The notes beneath the pieces were generated by a model that was not told the DNA's origin, did not search any database, and saw only the letters and a list, made by a program, of their open reading frames with translations. The position numbers were made by a program, and so were the translations under genes. Positions 1-6,157 of a stretch of DNA of 7,503 bases are shown here, piece after piece. How positions within the stretch are numbered: the first letter of the stretch is position 1; every line of letters starts with the position of its first letter. The DNA is from Candidatus Aminicenantota bacterium (lineage in GTDB: Bacteria; Acidobacteriota; Aminicenantia; Aminicenantales; Aminicenantaceae): positions 1 through 7,503 of the forward strand of contig JAFGNQ010000314.1 of NCBI GenBank assembly GCA_016926925.1. Reading direction: 5' to 3'.

Positions 1-407
1 TCGGTCTGTTTATCCTGGAGATTAAAGTTCAGAGCTATGGAATTCTATCGGTAGGAGGTGTTTTGGCAATGGTCATTGGATCTATCATGCTCATAGACGC
101 GCCTATTCCCGAATTGCGTCCAAGCTTGAAGTTCATCATTCCGGTCGCCATCGGTCTGTCTCTGATATTCATCTTTCTGATCGTACTGGCGATCCACGCT
201 CATGTCAGAAAGGCCTCCACAGGCAGAGAGGGGCTTATCGGAGAGATCGGTACGGCCCAGACCGACTTGATCCCCGAGGGAAAAGTCTTTGTCCACGGCG
301 AGATCTGGAACGCCGAAGCTCCTGAAAATATCCCTAAAGGCGCAAAAGTAAAAGTCGAAGAAGTCTTCAAAAGCTTGAAGCTCAGAGTAACCAAAATTGA
401 CTCTTAG
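1..407 (+). CDS. NfeD family membrane protein, 3' end (5' truncated)
   Basis: The reading frame is open from base 3 to a TAG stop at 405-407, giving 134 visible C-terminal residues; the true start lies before the window. Seen: a first hydrophobic stretch with the family-typical phrase KVQSYGILSVGG (about residues 9-20), continuing to about residue 31; a second membrane segment at about 44-68; then a soluble domain at about 74-132 starting GREGLIGEIG and containing VHGEIWNA, typical of the NfeD C-terminal OB-fold. Known: long NfeD proteins join an N-terminal ClpP-like serine protease domain to this membrane and OB part, and their genes sit beside a slipin gene, as here. Inference: this is the long form, but the protease domain would lie outside the window, so a short NfeD cannot be excluded. 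The TTG at 63 is internal, not a start. Confidence 0.9.
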   Translation, partial: GLFILEIKVQSYGILSVGGVLAMVIGSIMLIDAPIPELRPSLKFIIPVAIGLSLIFIFLIVLAIHAHVRKASTGREGLIGEIGTAQTDLIPEGKVFVHGEIWNAEAPENIPKGAKVKVEEVFKSLKLRVTKIDS

Positions 408-425
408 CACATCGCTTCATTTCCG

Positions 426-473
426 TGTTTTGTGTGCAACACTCCGGAGAAAACCGGGCAGACACACGAAACA
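426..473 (+). other. Nested inverted repeat in the nfeD-slipin gap
   Basis: Arms 426-436 and 463-473 pair over 11 bp with a single G-U wobble. Inside them, 443-447 pairs with 454-458 (five pairs, one wobble) around the six-base loop AGAAAA, separated from the outer stem by an asymmetric internal loop. The sequence after the structure has no run of Ts, so it does not look like an ordinary intrinsic terminator. Inference: an mRNA processing or stabilising structure, or a partial attenuator, setting slipin expression apart from nfeD. It ends about 30 nt before the slipin ribosome binding site. Confidence 0.6.
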
Positions 474-516
474 TTTATGGTTTTGAATATATCAACTCTC
501 GAATGAGGAGGAAAAA

Positions 517-1269
517 ATGATAACTTTTCCGGTCATCGTTATAGCTCTTGTCGTTCTCTATCTCCTGAATGCGATCAAAATCCTGCGCGAATACGAAAGA
601 GGCGTGATATTTCGGCTCGGCCGAGTCCTTACCAAACCCAAAGGACCAGGCTTGATTTTTGTGTTCCCCCCTATCGACCGCATAGTAAGGGTCAGTCTCC
701 GGGTCGTGGTCATGGATATCCCCCCCCAGGATGTCATCACCAAAGACAACGTCTCCGTCAAGGTAAACGCCGTAGTCTATTTCCGTGTCATGGAACCGCA
801 GAAGGCCATCCTTGAGGTCCAGGATTTTCTGTTCGCCACGTCTCAGCTCGCACAGACGACTTTAAGGAGCGTCTTGGGCGAAGTAACGCTCGATGAACTC
901 CTATCGCAAAGGGAAAAATTGAACCTCCAGCTTCAAGAAATCATCGATAAACACACCGATCCTTGGGGAATCAAGGTTCAGCTCGTGGAGATGAAACATG
1001 TGGACCTGCCGGAAAACATGATCAGAGCCATTGCCAAGCAAGCTGAAGCAGAGAGGGAGAGACGAGCAAAAATCATCCACGCTGAAGGAGAATTCCAAGC
1101 TGCCGACAACCTGACAAAAGCCGCCGAGGTCATATCTAAAAATCCCCAAGCCTTACAGCTCAGGTTCTTAGGAACGCTCACCGAGATTGCCACCGAAAAA
1201 AACTCGACCATAGTATTCCCGTTACCTCTTGAACTCTTCAAGGCATTTATGGAAAAAGATAAGAAATAG
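517..1269 (+). CDS. Slipin / prokaryotic stomatin (SPFH/band 7 protein)
   Basis: A 250-residue membrane-anchored SPFH-domain protein. Seen: an N-terminal hydrophobic segment (about residues 2-19), the stomatin signature [12 protein letters not shown] (25-36), the band 7 core through about residue 170 (including [11 protein letters not shown] and [14 protein letters not shown]), a charged helical stretch [17 protein letters not shown] (176-192), and a hydrophobic C-terminal patch [12 protein letters not shown] (230-241). The length is close to the usual 250-270. The ATG at 517 has a strong GAGGAGG site at 505-511. Known: slipins oligomerise at the membrane, and in Pyrococcus the NfeD protease partner cleaves stomatin in its hydrophobic C-terminal region. 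The nfeD gene directly upstream fits that pairing. The cellular role in bacteria is poorly defined; qmcA- or hflK-type SPFH proteins are less likely given this compact form. Confidence 0.93.
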   Translation: MITFPVIVIALVVLYLLNAIKILREYERGVIFRLGRVLTKPKGPGLIFVFPPIDRIVRVSLRVVVMDIPPQDVITKDNVSVKVNAVVYFRVMEPQKAILEVQDFLFATSQLAQTTLRSVLGEVTLDELLSQREKLNLQLQEIIDKHTDPWGIKVQLVEMKHVDLPENMIRAIAKQAEAERERRAKIIHAEGEFQAADNLTKAAEVISKNPQALQLRFLGTLTEIATEKNSTIVFPLPLELFKAFMEKDKK

Positions 1270-1274
1270 GAACA

Positions 1275-1847
1275 ATGGCAAACAAAGATTACAGAGAGCT
1301 TCAGCTCTCCAGCTCACAACTCGTCCTTATCTTTGTAGCGATACTCGTGCTCGGAGTCATCATCTTCCTTCTGGGAGTGTCCGTCGGCAAAAAGCAGGCC
1401 CAAATCGCCGATACCTCTCAAATCACAACAGAGCCGATTACGGAGAAAGTCGAGGAAGAAGTGCCTCAGCCCATCGAAGAGACGACCGAACAGCTTGATG
1501 CAAAGGCCGCCACACAGCCTTCGGATACCATCACTGAAGAACTGGCATCACACAAAAAGGCACGTGAGGAAGCACAAAAAGAAAGTCCCCCTGCATTGAG
1601 CCGGAACCTTTATTACATACAGGTTGGAGCATACAAAAACAAGGAATCCGCCTACTCCGTTGCAGACAGGTTAAAGGACCTGGGCTTTTCGTCCCTGGTT
1701 CGGGACCCCTCTCCTTCCGACTCGCGCGGACTGTATAAAGTATGGGTAGGCGGCTTCGAGACAAGAGTGCAGGCAGATGGGACCATGACGGATTTAGCCA
1801 AGGCGGAAGGCAAGAAAAAAACCGACTACTTTATCGTTAAACACTAG
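1275..1847 (+). CDS. SPOR-domain membrane protein
   Basis: A 190-residue protein with one transmembrane segment (about residues 15-38) after a short cytoplasmic N-terminus, then an acidic, Glu/Thr/Pro-rich linker (about 45-108) and a C-terminal SPOR domain (about 112-190). The SPOR domain is recognised from YYIQVGAYKNKESA near its start, then ADRLKDLGF and LYKVWVGGF. Known: SPOR domains bind denuded septal peptidoglycan, and proteins built this way (FtsN- or DedD-like) localise to the division site. Inference: an inner-membrane protein with a periplasmic SPOR domain, probably linked to division or envelope maintenance; whether it is a true FtsN equivalent cannot be said. It starts 5 nt after the slipin stop. 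The AGGAA at 1268-1272 lies unusually close to the ATG, so translational coupling is likely. Confidence 0.88.
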   Translation: MANKDYRELQLSSSQLVLIFVAILVLGVIIFLLGVSVGKKQAQIADTSQITTEPITEKVEEEVPQPIEETTEQLDAKAATQPSDTITEELASHKKAREEAQKESPPALSRNLYYIQVGAYKNKESAYSVADRLKDLGFSSLVRDPSPSDSRGLYKVWVGGFETRVQADGTMTDLAKAEGKKKTDYFIVKH

Positions 1848-1868
1848 ATCGCGAGTCTGCAAAACCGA

Positions 1869-1881
1869 AAGCACACTGCTT
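1869..1881 (+). other. Small hairpin just before the lnt start codon
   Basis: AAGCA (1869-1873) and TGCTT (1877-1881) can pair around a three-base loop, ending two bases before the lnt ATG at 1884. No purine-rich Shine-Dalgarno sequence is visible in the expected place. Five base pairs is a weak structure and may be chance; its position is the only reason to list it. Confidence 0.2.
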
Positions 1882-1883
1882 CC

Positions 1884-3413
1884 ATGAGGCGCACAATAAC
1901 GGACTTACTGCTGGTCATACTGAGTGGATCGCTCACGGCTCTCGCCTTCCCCAAATTCAACCTATTCTTTTTAGCATGGATCTCTCTCATCCCTCTGCTC
2001 CATGTCCTATCCAAAAGAAAACCGGTGTCCTCCTTTTTTCTCGGCCTGGCTGCAGGCTCGGTATTTTATGCGATACTCCTCTATTGGATACCGGCAGTAC
2101 CGGCACATTACGGAAGCTTGTCTCTTCCCCTCAGCATTCTGATCTATTTGGCGCTGGTCCTTGTTCTGGCTTCGCTATGGGCCGTGTTCGGGTTTTTGTT
2201 TTCGGCCGTCAACAGATCGTTTCCTGTCCTTGTTTTCTTCATCGCTCCATTTCTTTGGACATCTATCGAATACATTATCACGTATCTTTTCACGGGCTTC
2301 CCTTGGGGCCTCATCGGCTACAGCCAATATAAAAACATCCCTTTGATCCAAATAACAACCATAACTGGCGTTTACGGCATAGCTTTCGTCATGGTCGGCT
2401 TTCAAAGCTGTTTTCTTCTTTCCATGAAATCCAGGACAAAATCACCCTTTTTTGCGGCTCTAACCCTCGTGCTTCTCATCCACACAGCCGGGTTCGTGCA
2501 TGTAAAATCCATCACACCCAACCAAGATTCATTCTCCGCGTCGGTAATTCAGGGGAATGTGTCTTCGGACATACAATGGGCCAAGCTTTCTTATCAAGAA
2601 ATCGAAGATATTTTCAACCGGCACCTCGATCTGAGCCGGAGCGCTTACCAGGAGGGCAGCCGTCTCATCGTCTGGCCCGAATTTTCCGTTCCCCTTTGCT
2701 TCAGCTGTCCTTACGGTATTTACCAGGAGTTCAAGGAAAGGCTTTTGCACTTTGTCTCCACGACAGAATGCACGCTCCTTCTCGGCACAAATGAAAAATC
2801 GGAATTCCAAGGAGAGACGATGTACCACAACACCGCTCTCGCTCTCAAGCCCGATCATACGAGAAGTCTCTATTACAAAATTCACCTGGTTCCCTTCGGA
2901 GAATATACCCCCTATAAAAAAATATTCGCTTTTATCTCCAGTGTAGCCCATGCCATAGGAGATTTGACCCCCGGAAAAACGCACAGTTTGCACGCCTTCA
3001 AGGGGATCCCCTTCGGCTCCCCCATCTGCTATGAAATCATCTTTCCCGACCTCGTCCGCAGATTCACGAAAAATGGGGCACAGTTCCTTATCACCATAAC
3101 CAATGACGGATGGTACGGCCGGAGTGCTGCTCCCTTCCAGCATTTTTCCATGGCTGTCTTGAGGGCTGTAGAAAATCAGCGTTACCTACTCCGGGCTGCG
3201 ACAACGGGCATCAGCGGCATGATCGATCCCTACGGCCGCATCCTGCGCCGGTCCGAACTGATGACACAAACCTACCTTTCTGAAACAATCACCCCTGTTC
3301 GCAAAGTCACGATCTACACAAAATACGGGGATATTCTTCCCTATGTCTGCTTGACATTGACCGTCATATTTCTTATCCTGGCTTTAGTGATGAGACCCAA
3401 TGAAAAACAGTGA
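1884..3413 (+). CDS. lnt: Apolipoprotein N-acyltransferase Lnt
   Basis: Transfers an acyl chain from a phospholipid to the N-terminal cysteine of diacylated lipoproteins in the inner membrane, the last step of lipoprotein maturation in diderms. The 509 residues match the usual length. Seen: several N-terminal membrane segments in the first ~205 residues, including the family phrase FTGFPWGLIGYSQY (136-149); a nitrilase-like domain from about 217 (SASVIQGN) to 470; and a final membrane helix at about 485-503. The catalytic triad is visible: Glu266 in IVWPEFSVP, Lys332 in YYKIHLVPFGEYTP and Cys382 in GSPICYEIIFPDL. ITNDGWYG (404-412) and AVENQRYLLRA (428-438) are further Lnt hallmarks. The gene follows the SPOR gene by 36 nt and its 3' end overlaps prfB by 14 nt. 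No clear ribosome binding site precedes the ATG. Confidence 0.96.
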   Translation: MRRTITDLLLVILSGSLTALAFPKFNLFFLAWISLIPLLHVLSKRKPVSSFFLGLAAGSVFYAILLYWIPAVPAHYGSLSLPLSILIYLALVLVLASLWAVFGFLFSAVNRSFPVLVFFIAPFLWTSIEYIITYLFTGFPWGLIGYSQYKNIPLIQITTITGVYGIAFVMVGFQSCFLLSMKSRTKSPFFAALTLVLLIHTAGFVHVKSITPNQDSFSASVIQGNVSSDIQWAKLSYQEIEDIFNRHLDLSRSAYQEGSRLIVWPEFSVPLCFSCPYGIYQEFKERLLHFVSTTECTLLLGTNEKSEFQGETMYHNTALALKPDHTRSLYYKIHLVPFGEYTPYKKIFAFISSVAHAIGDLTPGKTHSLHAFKGIPFGSPICYEIIFPDLVRRFTKNGAQFLITITNDGWYGRSAAPFQHFSMAVLRAVENQRYLLRAATTGISGMIDPYGRILRRSELMTQTYLSETITPVRKVTIYTKYGDILPYVCLTLTVIFLILALVMRPNEKQ

Positions 3414-4525
3414 TTCCACCACCAGGGAAACCCTCTCAGAGCTGAAGGAAAAGAGCACTGAACTCTTCGATGAATTCGAAGAGCTAAGAGGTTTTCTTTG
3501 ACCTAGACGAAAAAAGAAAAAAACTCGAATCCATCGAGATAAAACTTTCCTCTCCCGATATCTGGGAAGATCAAAAAAAATCTCAATCCCTCCAACAAGA
3601 AAAAAAGCGCTTGGAGAGAGAGCTCCTTTTTCACAGAAAGATAGCCGAAAAGAAGGAAGAGCTGGATGTGCTTCTGGAACTCCTTGAAGAAGGCGAAGAC
3701 ATCGAGAGCGATCTGAAAACGGCTTTGACTGTTTTCAAGGAAGATCTGGAACAGGCCTCGCTTCAAACCCTTCTCGGCAGTGCGGATGATGAGCGGAATG
3801 TCATCCTTACGATTCATCCCGGCGCGGGAGGAACCGAATCCCAGGATTGGGCCCAAATGCTGCTCCGGATGTACCTGCGTTTTGCTGAAAGAAAAGGCTT
3901 CAAAGTGGAAATCCTTGACTCACAGCCCGGTGAAGAAGCCGGGTTGAAAAGCGCTACGCTCCGCATCGAAGGTGACTACGCCTACGGAAATTTCAGCCAG
4001 GAATCGGGAGTTCACAGATTGGTGAGGATATCTCCCTTCGATGCCAACAAAAGGCGACATACGTCCTTTGCAGCTGTTTTTACATATCCGGAGATTGACG
4101 ACGATATCGAAATCGATATCAATCCCGAAGACCTTCGCGTCGATACGTACCGGGCCTCCGGCCGCGGTGGACAACATGTGAACGTCACCGATTCCGCAGT
4201 GAGGATCACACATATCCCCACAGGAATAACCGTTCAGTGCCAAAATGAAAGGTCCCAACACAAAAACAAGGCCAGTGCCATGAAAGTCTTGAAGGCACGG
4301 CTTTACGAGTTGGAAAAAAAACGGCAGCGGGAAAAGCTGGACAAATTGGAAGATGCTAAGGGCGAAATAGCGTGGGGAAACCAGATCCGCTCTTATGTGC
4401 TCCACCCCTACCGAATGGTGAAGGACCTGCGGACTCGGGTCGAAGCCGGCAATGTGGACCGGATTCTTGACGGGGACCTTGACGAGTTCATCAAAGCCAG
4501 CCTGATCATGCGAAAAAAGCGCTGA
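3400..4525 (+). CDS. prfB: Peptide chain release factor 2 (programmed +1 frameshift)
   Basis: RF2 recognises UGA and UAA stop codons and triggers peptide release. The first frame starts at ATG 3400 (inside the end of lnt), encodes 33 residues ending EFEELRGFL and stops at TGA 3499-3501. A +1 shift continues with GAC at 3500 (DLDEKRKKLE) to TGA 4523-4525, for 374 residues in total, close to the usual ~365. Seen: the N-terminal coiled coil; GAGGTES at about 141; the tripeptide anticodon SPF at about 211-213, which marks RF2 and not RF1 (PxT); and the catalytic GGQ at about 256-258 in RASGRGGQHVN, followed by QCQNERSQHKNK. The positions match E. coli RF2 with an offset of about six. No independent start is needed in the second frame; a TTG at 3611 is internal. 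Regulation is autogenous through the frameshift: low RF2 favours shifting. Confidence 0.97.
3486..3502 (+). promoter_or_regulatory. prfB +1 programmed frameshift site
   Basis: A Shine-Dalgarno-like AAGAGG (3486-3491) lies four bases upstream of the slippery codon CTT (3496-3498), followed by the in-frame stop TGA (3499-3501) and a C at 3502. This is the known RF2 recoding arrangement (SD-like sequence, CUU UGA C). The protein on either side of the junction matches RF2 only if one T is skipped, so this is a recoding site and not a sequencing error or pseudogene. Confidence 0.96.
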
Positions 4526-4604
4526 CCGGAAAGCTTAAGGCAGAGGCCGTCATTTGTTTGAATGAAACTCGTGATCGCGATTTACTGAAATCAGATCTAC
4601 AATT
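4526..4604. other. Convergent prfB-mazG intergenic gap, no clear terminator
   Basis: These 79 bases separate two genes that run toward each other, so a bidirectional terminator would be expected. The best dyad is GATTT (4579-4583) pairing with AAATC (4588-4592) around ACTG. It is only five AT-rich pairs and has no following T run on either strand. I do not call it a terminator; termination here may be Rho-dependent or lie inside a gene end. Confidence 0.4.
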
Positions 4605-5393
4605 CTAGGTATCCGAGTTCTTGACCTGCTTCCAGATGGCATCCATCTCCTCGAGATCCGTTTCTTCAAGGCTTTTCCCCTTTTCCCGAAGCTTCTGCTC
4701 GATTCTAAGAAACCTCTTCATAAATTTGTCATTGGCCTTTTTCAGGCTTATCTCCGGATTCAGGCCGAGAAGCCGGGAGACATTGGCCATCGCAAAAAAG
4801 ACGTCGCCCATTTCCTGTAAGACAGCGTCATCATCGCCTTCAGAGATAGCTTTCTCCAGCTCTCCGATTTCTTCTTTAACTTTATGGAACGCATCCCGTG
4901 CATCTTTCCAGTCAAAGCCGAAGGAAGAAGCCCGGAGACCGATCTGGTAGGCGGCGTGAAGTGCCGGCGCATTCCTCACGATACCGTCAAACAGAGATTC
5001 TCTTTTTTTCTCGAGCTTTTTTCCCCGTATCCAATCGTTCACGACCTGAGCGGAATCCGTCAGCTTTTTTCCGCCGAAAACATGAGGATGCCTGTGCTTC
5101 ATCTTTCTGTTAATCGTATCCACAACCTCAGACATCGTGAAATGCTCTTTTTCCTTGTAAATGCGTGTCAGGAAAACAACCTCCATCAACACATCTCCCA
5201 ATTCTTCGGCGACAGCGGCCGGATCATTTTCCAGAATGGCATCCACGGCTTCAAAGACCTCTTCCAGAAAATAATTAGCTATCGATCTTTCATCCTGTTC
5301 TCTGTCCCATGGACACCCGTCCGGACCTCGGAGAGTGTCCAAAATCCGCACTAGATGCTCAAATCCTTGCCCTGAACGCTTGGCATCATCCAT
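4605..5393 (-). CDS. mazG: Nucleoside triphosphate pyrophosphohydrolase MazG
   Basis: Hydrolyses (d)NTPs to NMPs and pyrophosphate in the cytoplasm, clearing non-canonical nucleotides and, in E. coli, helping to moderate ppGpp responses. The 262 residues match the two-domain MazG of about 260. Seen: the opening GPDGCPWDREQ (23-33); the first domain with metal-binding motifs LEEVFE (43-48) and EELGD (63-67); the linker motif KHRHPHVFGG (99-108); and the second domain with EEIGELE (174-180) and QEMGD (193-197), followed by KKANDKFMKRF (218-228). Both domains keep their acidic EExxE and ExxD residues. The ATG at 5393-5391 is preceded by AAGGA at a normal distance. The gene is a lone leftward unit, convergent with prfB and divergent from the DUF1844-ribF pair, so no operon partner is visible. 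Confidence 0.96.
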   Translation of the reverse strand: MDDAKRSGQGFEHLVRILDTLRGPDGCPWDREQDERSIANYFLEEVFEAVDAILENDPAAVAEELGDVLMEVVFLTRIYKEKEHFTMSEVVDTINRKMKHRHPHVFGGKKLTDSAQVVNDWIRGKKLEKKRESLFDGIVRNAPALHAAYQIGLRASSFGFDWKDARDAFHKVKEEIGELEKAISEGDDDAVLQEMGDVFFAMANVSRLLGLNPEISLKKANDKFMKRFLRIEQKLREKGKSLEETDLEEMDAIWKQVKNSDT

Positions 5394-5405
5394 CGGTTCA
5401 CATCC

Positions 5406-5434
5406 TTGAAATTAAAGACTCTTTATTATAAAAT
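5406..5434 (+). promoter_or_regulatory. Candidate sigma70-type promoter for the DUF1844-ribF unit
   Basis: TTGAAA (5406-5411) and TAAAAT (5429-5434) are separated by 17 bases, each with one mismatch to the sigma70 consensus. The start of transcription would be near 5441, leaving a long leader before the ATG at 5779. The region is AT-rich, so chance matches are easy. The -35 box also overlaps the mazG ribosome binding site on the other strand. Confidence 0.45.
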
Positions 5435-5455
5435 TCTATCTTCATTTAACCTGAA
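5425..5455 (-). promoter_or_regulatory. Candidate mazG promoter
   Basis: On the minus strand a perfect TATAAT occupies 5430-5425, which would place the transcript start about 25 nt before the mazG ATG. No good -35 box lies at 17 bases; TTCAGG at 5455-5450 is the nearest, with a 19-base spacer. The -10 box shares bases with the opposing plus-strand promoter, so the two could interfere. Confidence 0.35.
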
Positions 5456-5778
5456 TTAACCATAAAAAATGTTGATATCTTTGATAGTAATATTAATGCC
5501 AGGATTTTACCACGATTTTACAGGGAATCATTCTGAACATCTCTTTCATTATGTCCTGTCAAATCACAATCGACATTTTCACTCATTCAGGCGAGCCCAT
5601 CTCACCCGCTTTGCTGTCTTGCGACGGATTTTCAGCAGACAGCCACATCTGCATCCGTTGCATCTTGCATCTGCGGCAACCTTGATCCGTGAGCACTCCA
5701 GGTTAAGTTATCCGAAAAAACGGCAAATTTCAATCCTGGGTCATAGCCGAGCAAACACTTCATGATTAGAGGAATAGA

Positions 5779-6153
5779 ATGACAGAAAAAGACAAAAGTA
5801 AAAAAAAAGATTTCGAGAAAAAAAAAGTGAAGGAAAAAAAGGAAGAAGAGGAGAAAAAGAAAAAAACGGAAAAACCGCAAGAAGAAAAGATCCTCCTCCC
5901 GCCCCTAGATTTCAGCTCACTCGTGCTCCCCTTTTTCACTCAAGCTTTGCTCCAACTCGCCCAACTGGAAGAAAAGGAATCCGGCAATACTCAAGATAAA
6001 CTCGAGCTCGTCAAAAGACTCATTGATTTGCTCGACCTCCTCAAATCACGCACTTCGGGAAACCTCAAACATGAGGAGGAAATATTCCTGAATCAGGCCC
6101 TCCACCAACTCAGGATGGCTTACATGGAAAAAGCAAAAATTATTGCCCTCTGA
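5779..6153 (+). CDS. DUF1844 domain protein with Lys/Glu-rich N-terminus
   Basis: A 124-residue, probably cytoplasmic protein of unknown function. Residues 1-37 are almost entirely Lys, Glu and a few other polar residues, low-complexity and likely disordered or helical. Residues about 43-118 match my recollection of DUF1844: LDFSSLVLPFFTQALLQLAQ (43-62), the helix KLELVKRLIDLLDLLKSRTSGNL (74-96) and EEEIFLNQALHQLRMAYME (99-117). The ATG at 5779 has a good AGAGGA site at 5768-5773. The stop is four bases before the ribF ATG, so the two are probably co-translated. The N-terminal codons include two runs of nine As (5800-5808 and 5818-5826), a possible slippage hazard. DUF1844 genes are common in Desulfobacterota and other phyla with no established role; a link to flavin metabolism would be inference from position only. 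Confidence 0.85.
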   Translation: MTEKDKSKKKDFEKKKVKEKKEEEEKKKKTEKPQEEKILLPPLDFSSLVLPFFTQALLQLAQLEEKESGNTQDKLELVKRLIDLLDLLKSRTSGNLKHEEEIFLNQALHQLRMAYMEKAKIIAL

Positions 6154-6157
6154 TCCC

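Larger units (their letters stand above)
5394..5778. other. 385-nt divergent intergenic region
   Basis: No convincing gene is present. The mazG-proximal part (about 5400-5560) is AT-rich and holds promoter-like sequences facing both ways. The remainder has more mixed composition, with a bulged inverted repeat at 5613-5643 (GCTGTCT plus GC against GC plus AGACAGC) and three TGCATC copies at 5650, 5659 and 5666. An open frame of 98 codons begins at 5469 but has no ribosome binding site and no recognisable family. I see no tRNA, FMN riboswitch core or T-tract terminator. If transcription starts near the promoter at 5406-5434, the DUF1844 mRNA has a leader of roughly 340 nt. Confidence 0.6.

Noticed and set aside
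720..727. Run of eight Cs inside the slipin gene, as a phase-variation tract
   Set aside because: It simply encodes the end of Ile then Pro-Pro in a conserved part of the SPFH domain (DIPPQDV), and a single tract of this length in a housekeeping-type gene is weak evidence.
3400..3501. Short prfB first frame read as a separate 33-residue peptide or as a broken gene
   Set aside because: The CTT-TGA-C site with an upstream SD-like sequence, and RF2 homology on both sides of the junction, show normal programmed frameshifting.
4579..4592. Terminator between prfB and mazG
   Set aside because: The dyad has only five AT-rich pairs and no T tract on either strand.
405..4607. Frequent TAG stops (nfeD, slipin, SPOR gene, mazG: four of eight complete stops), as a hint of a recoded UAG
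   Set aside because: The sample is tiny, each protein ends at its expected family length, and no gene reads through a TAG, so UAG acts as a normal stop.
5469..5765. Open frame of 98 codons in the mazG-DUF1844 spacer
   Set aside because: It has no ribosome binding site, no recognisable domain, a His/Arg-rich composition that looks like random translation, and it lies in a probable leader. Conservation in relatives would be needed to revive it.
5441..5778. FMN riboswitch upstream of ribF
   Set aside because: I could not find the conserved GGGTGAAATTCCC-type core or the matching helices in the leader.
5632..5880. Minus-strand frame encoding a Phe/Leu-rich, membrane-like peptide
   Set aside because: It is the antisense shadow of the Lys/Glu-rich start of the DUF1844 gene, where AAA and GAA codons read as TTT and TTC.
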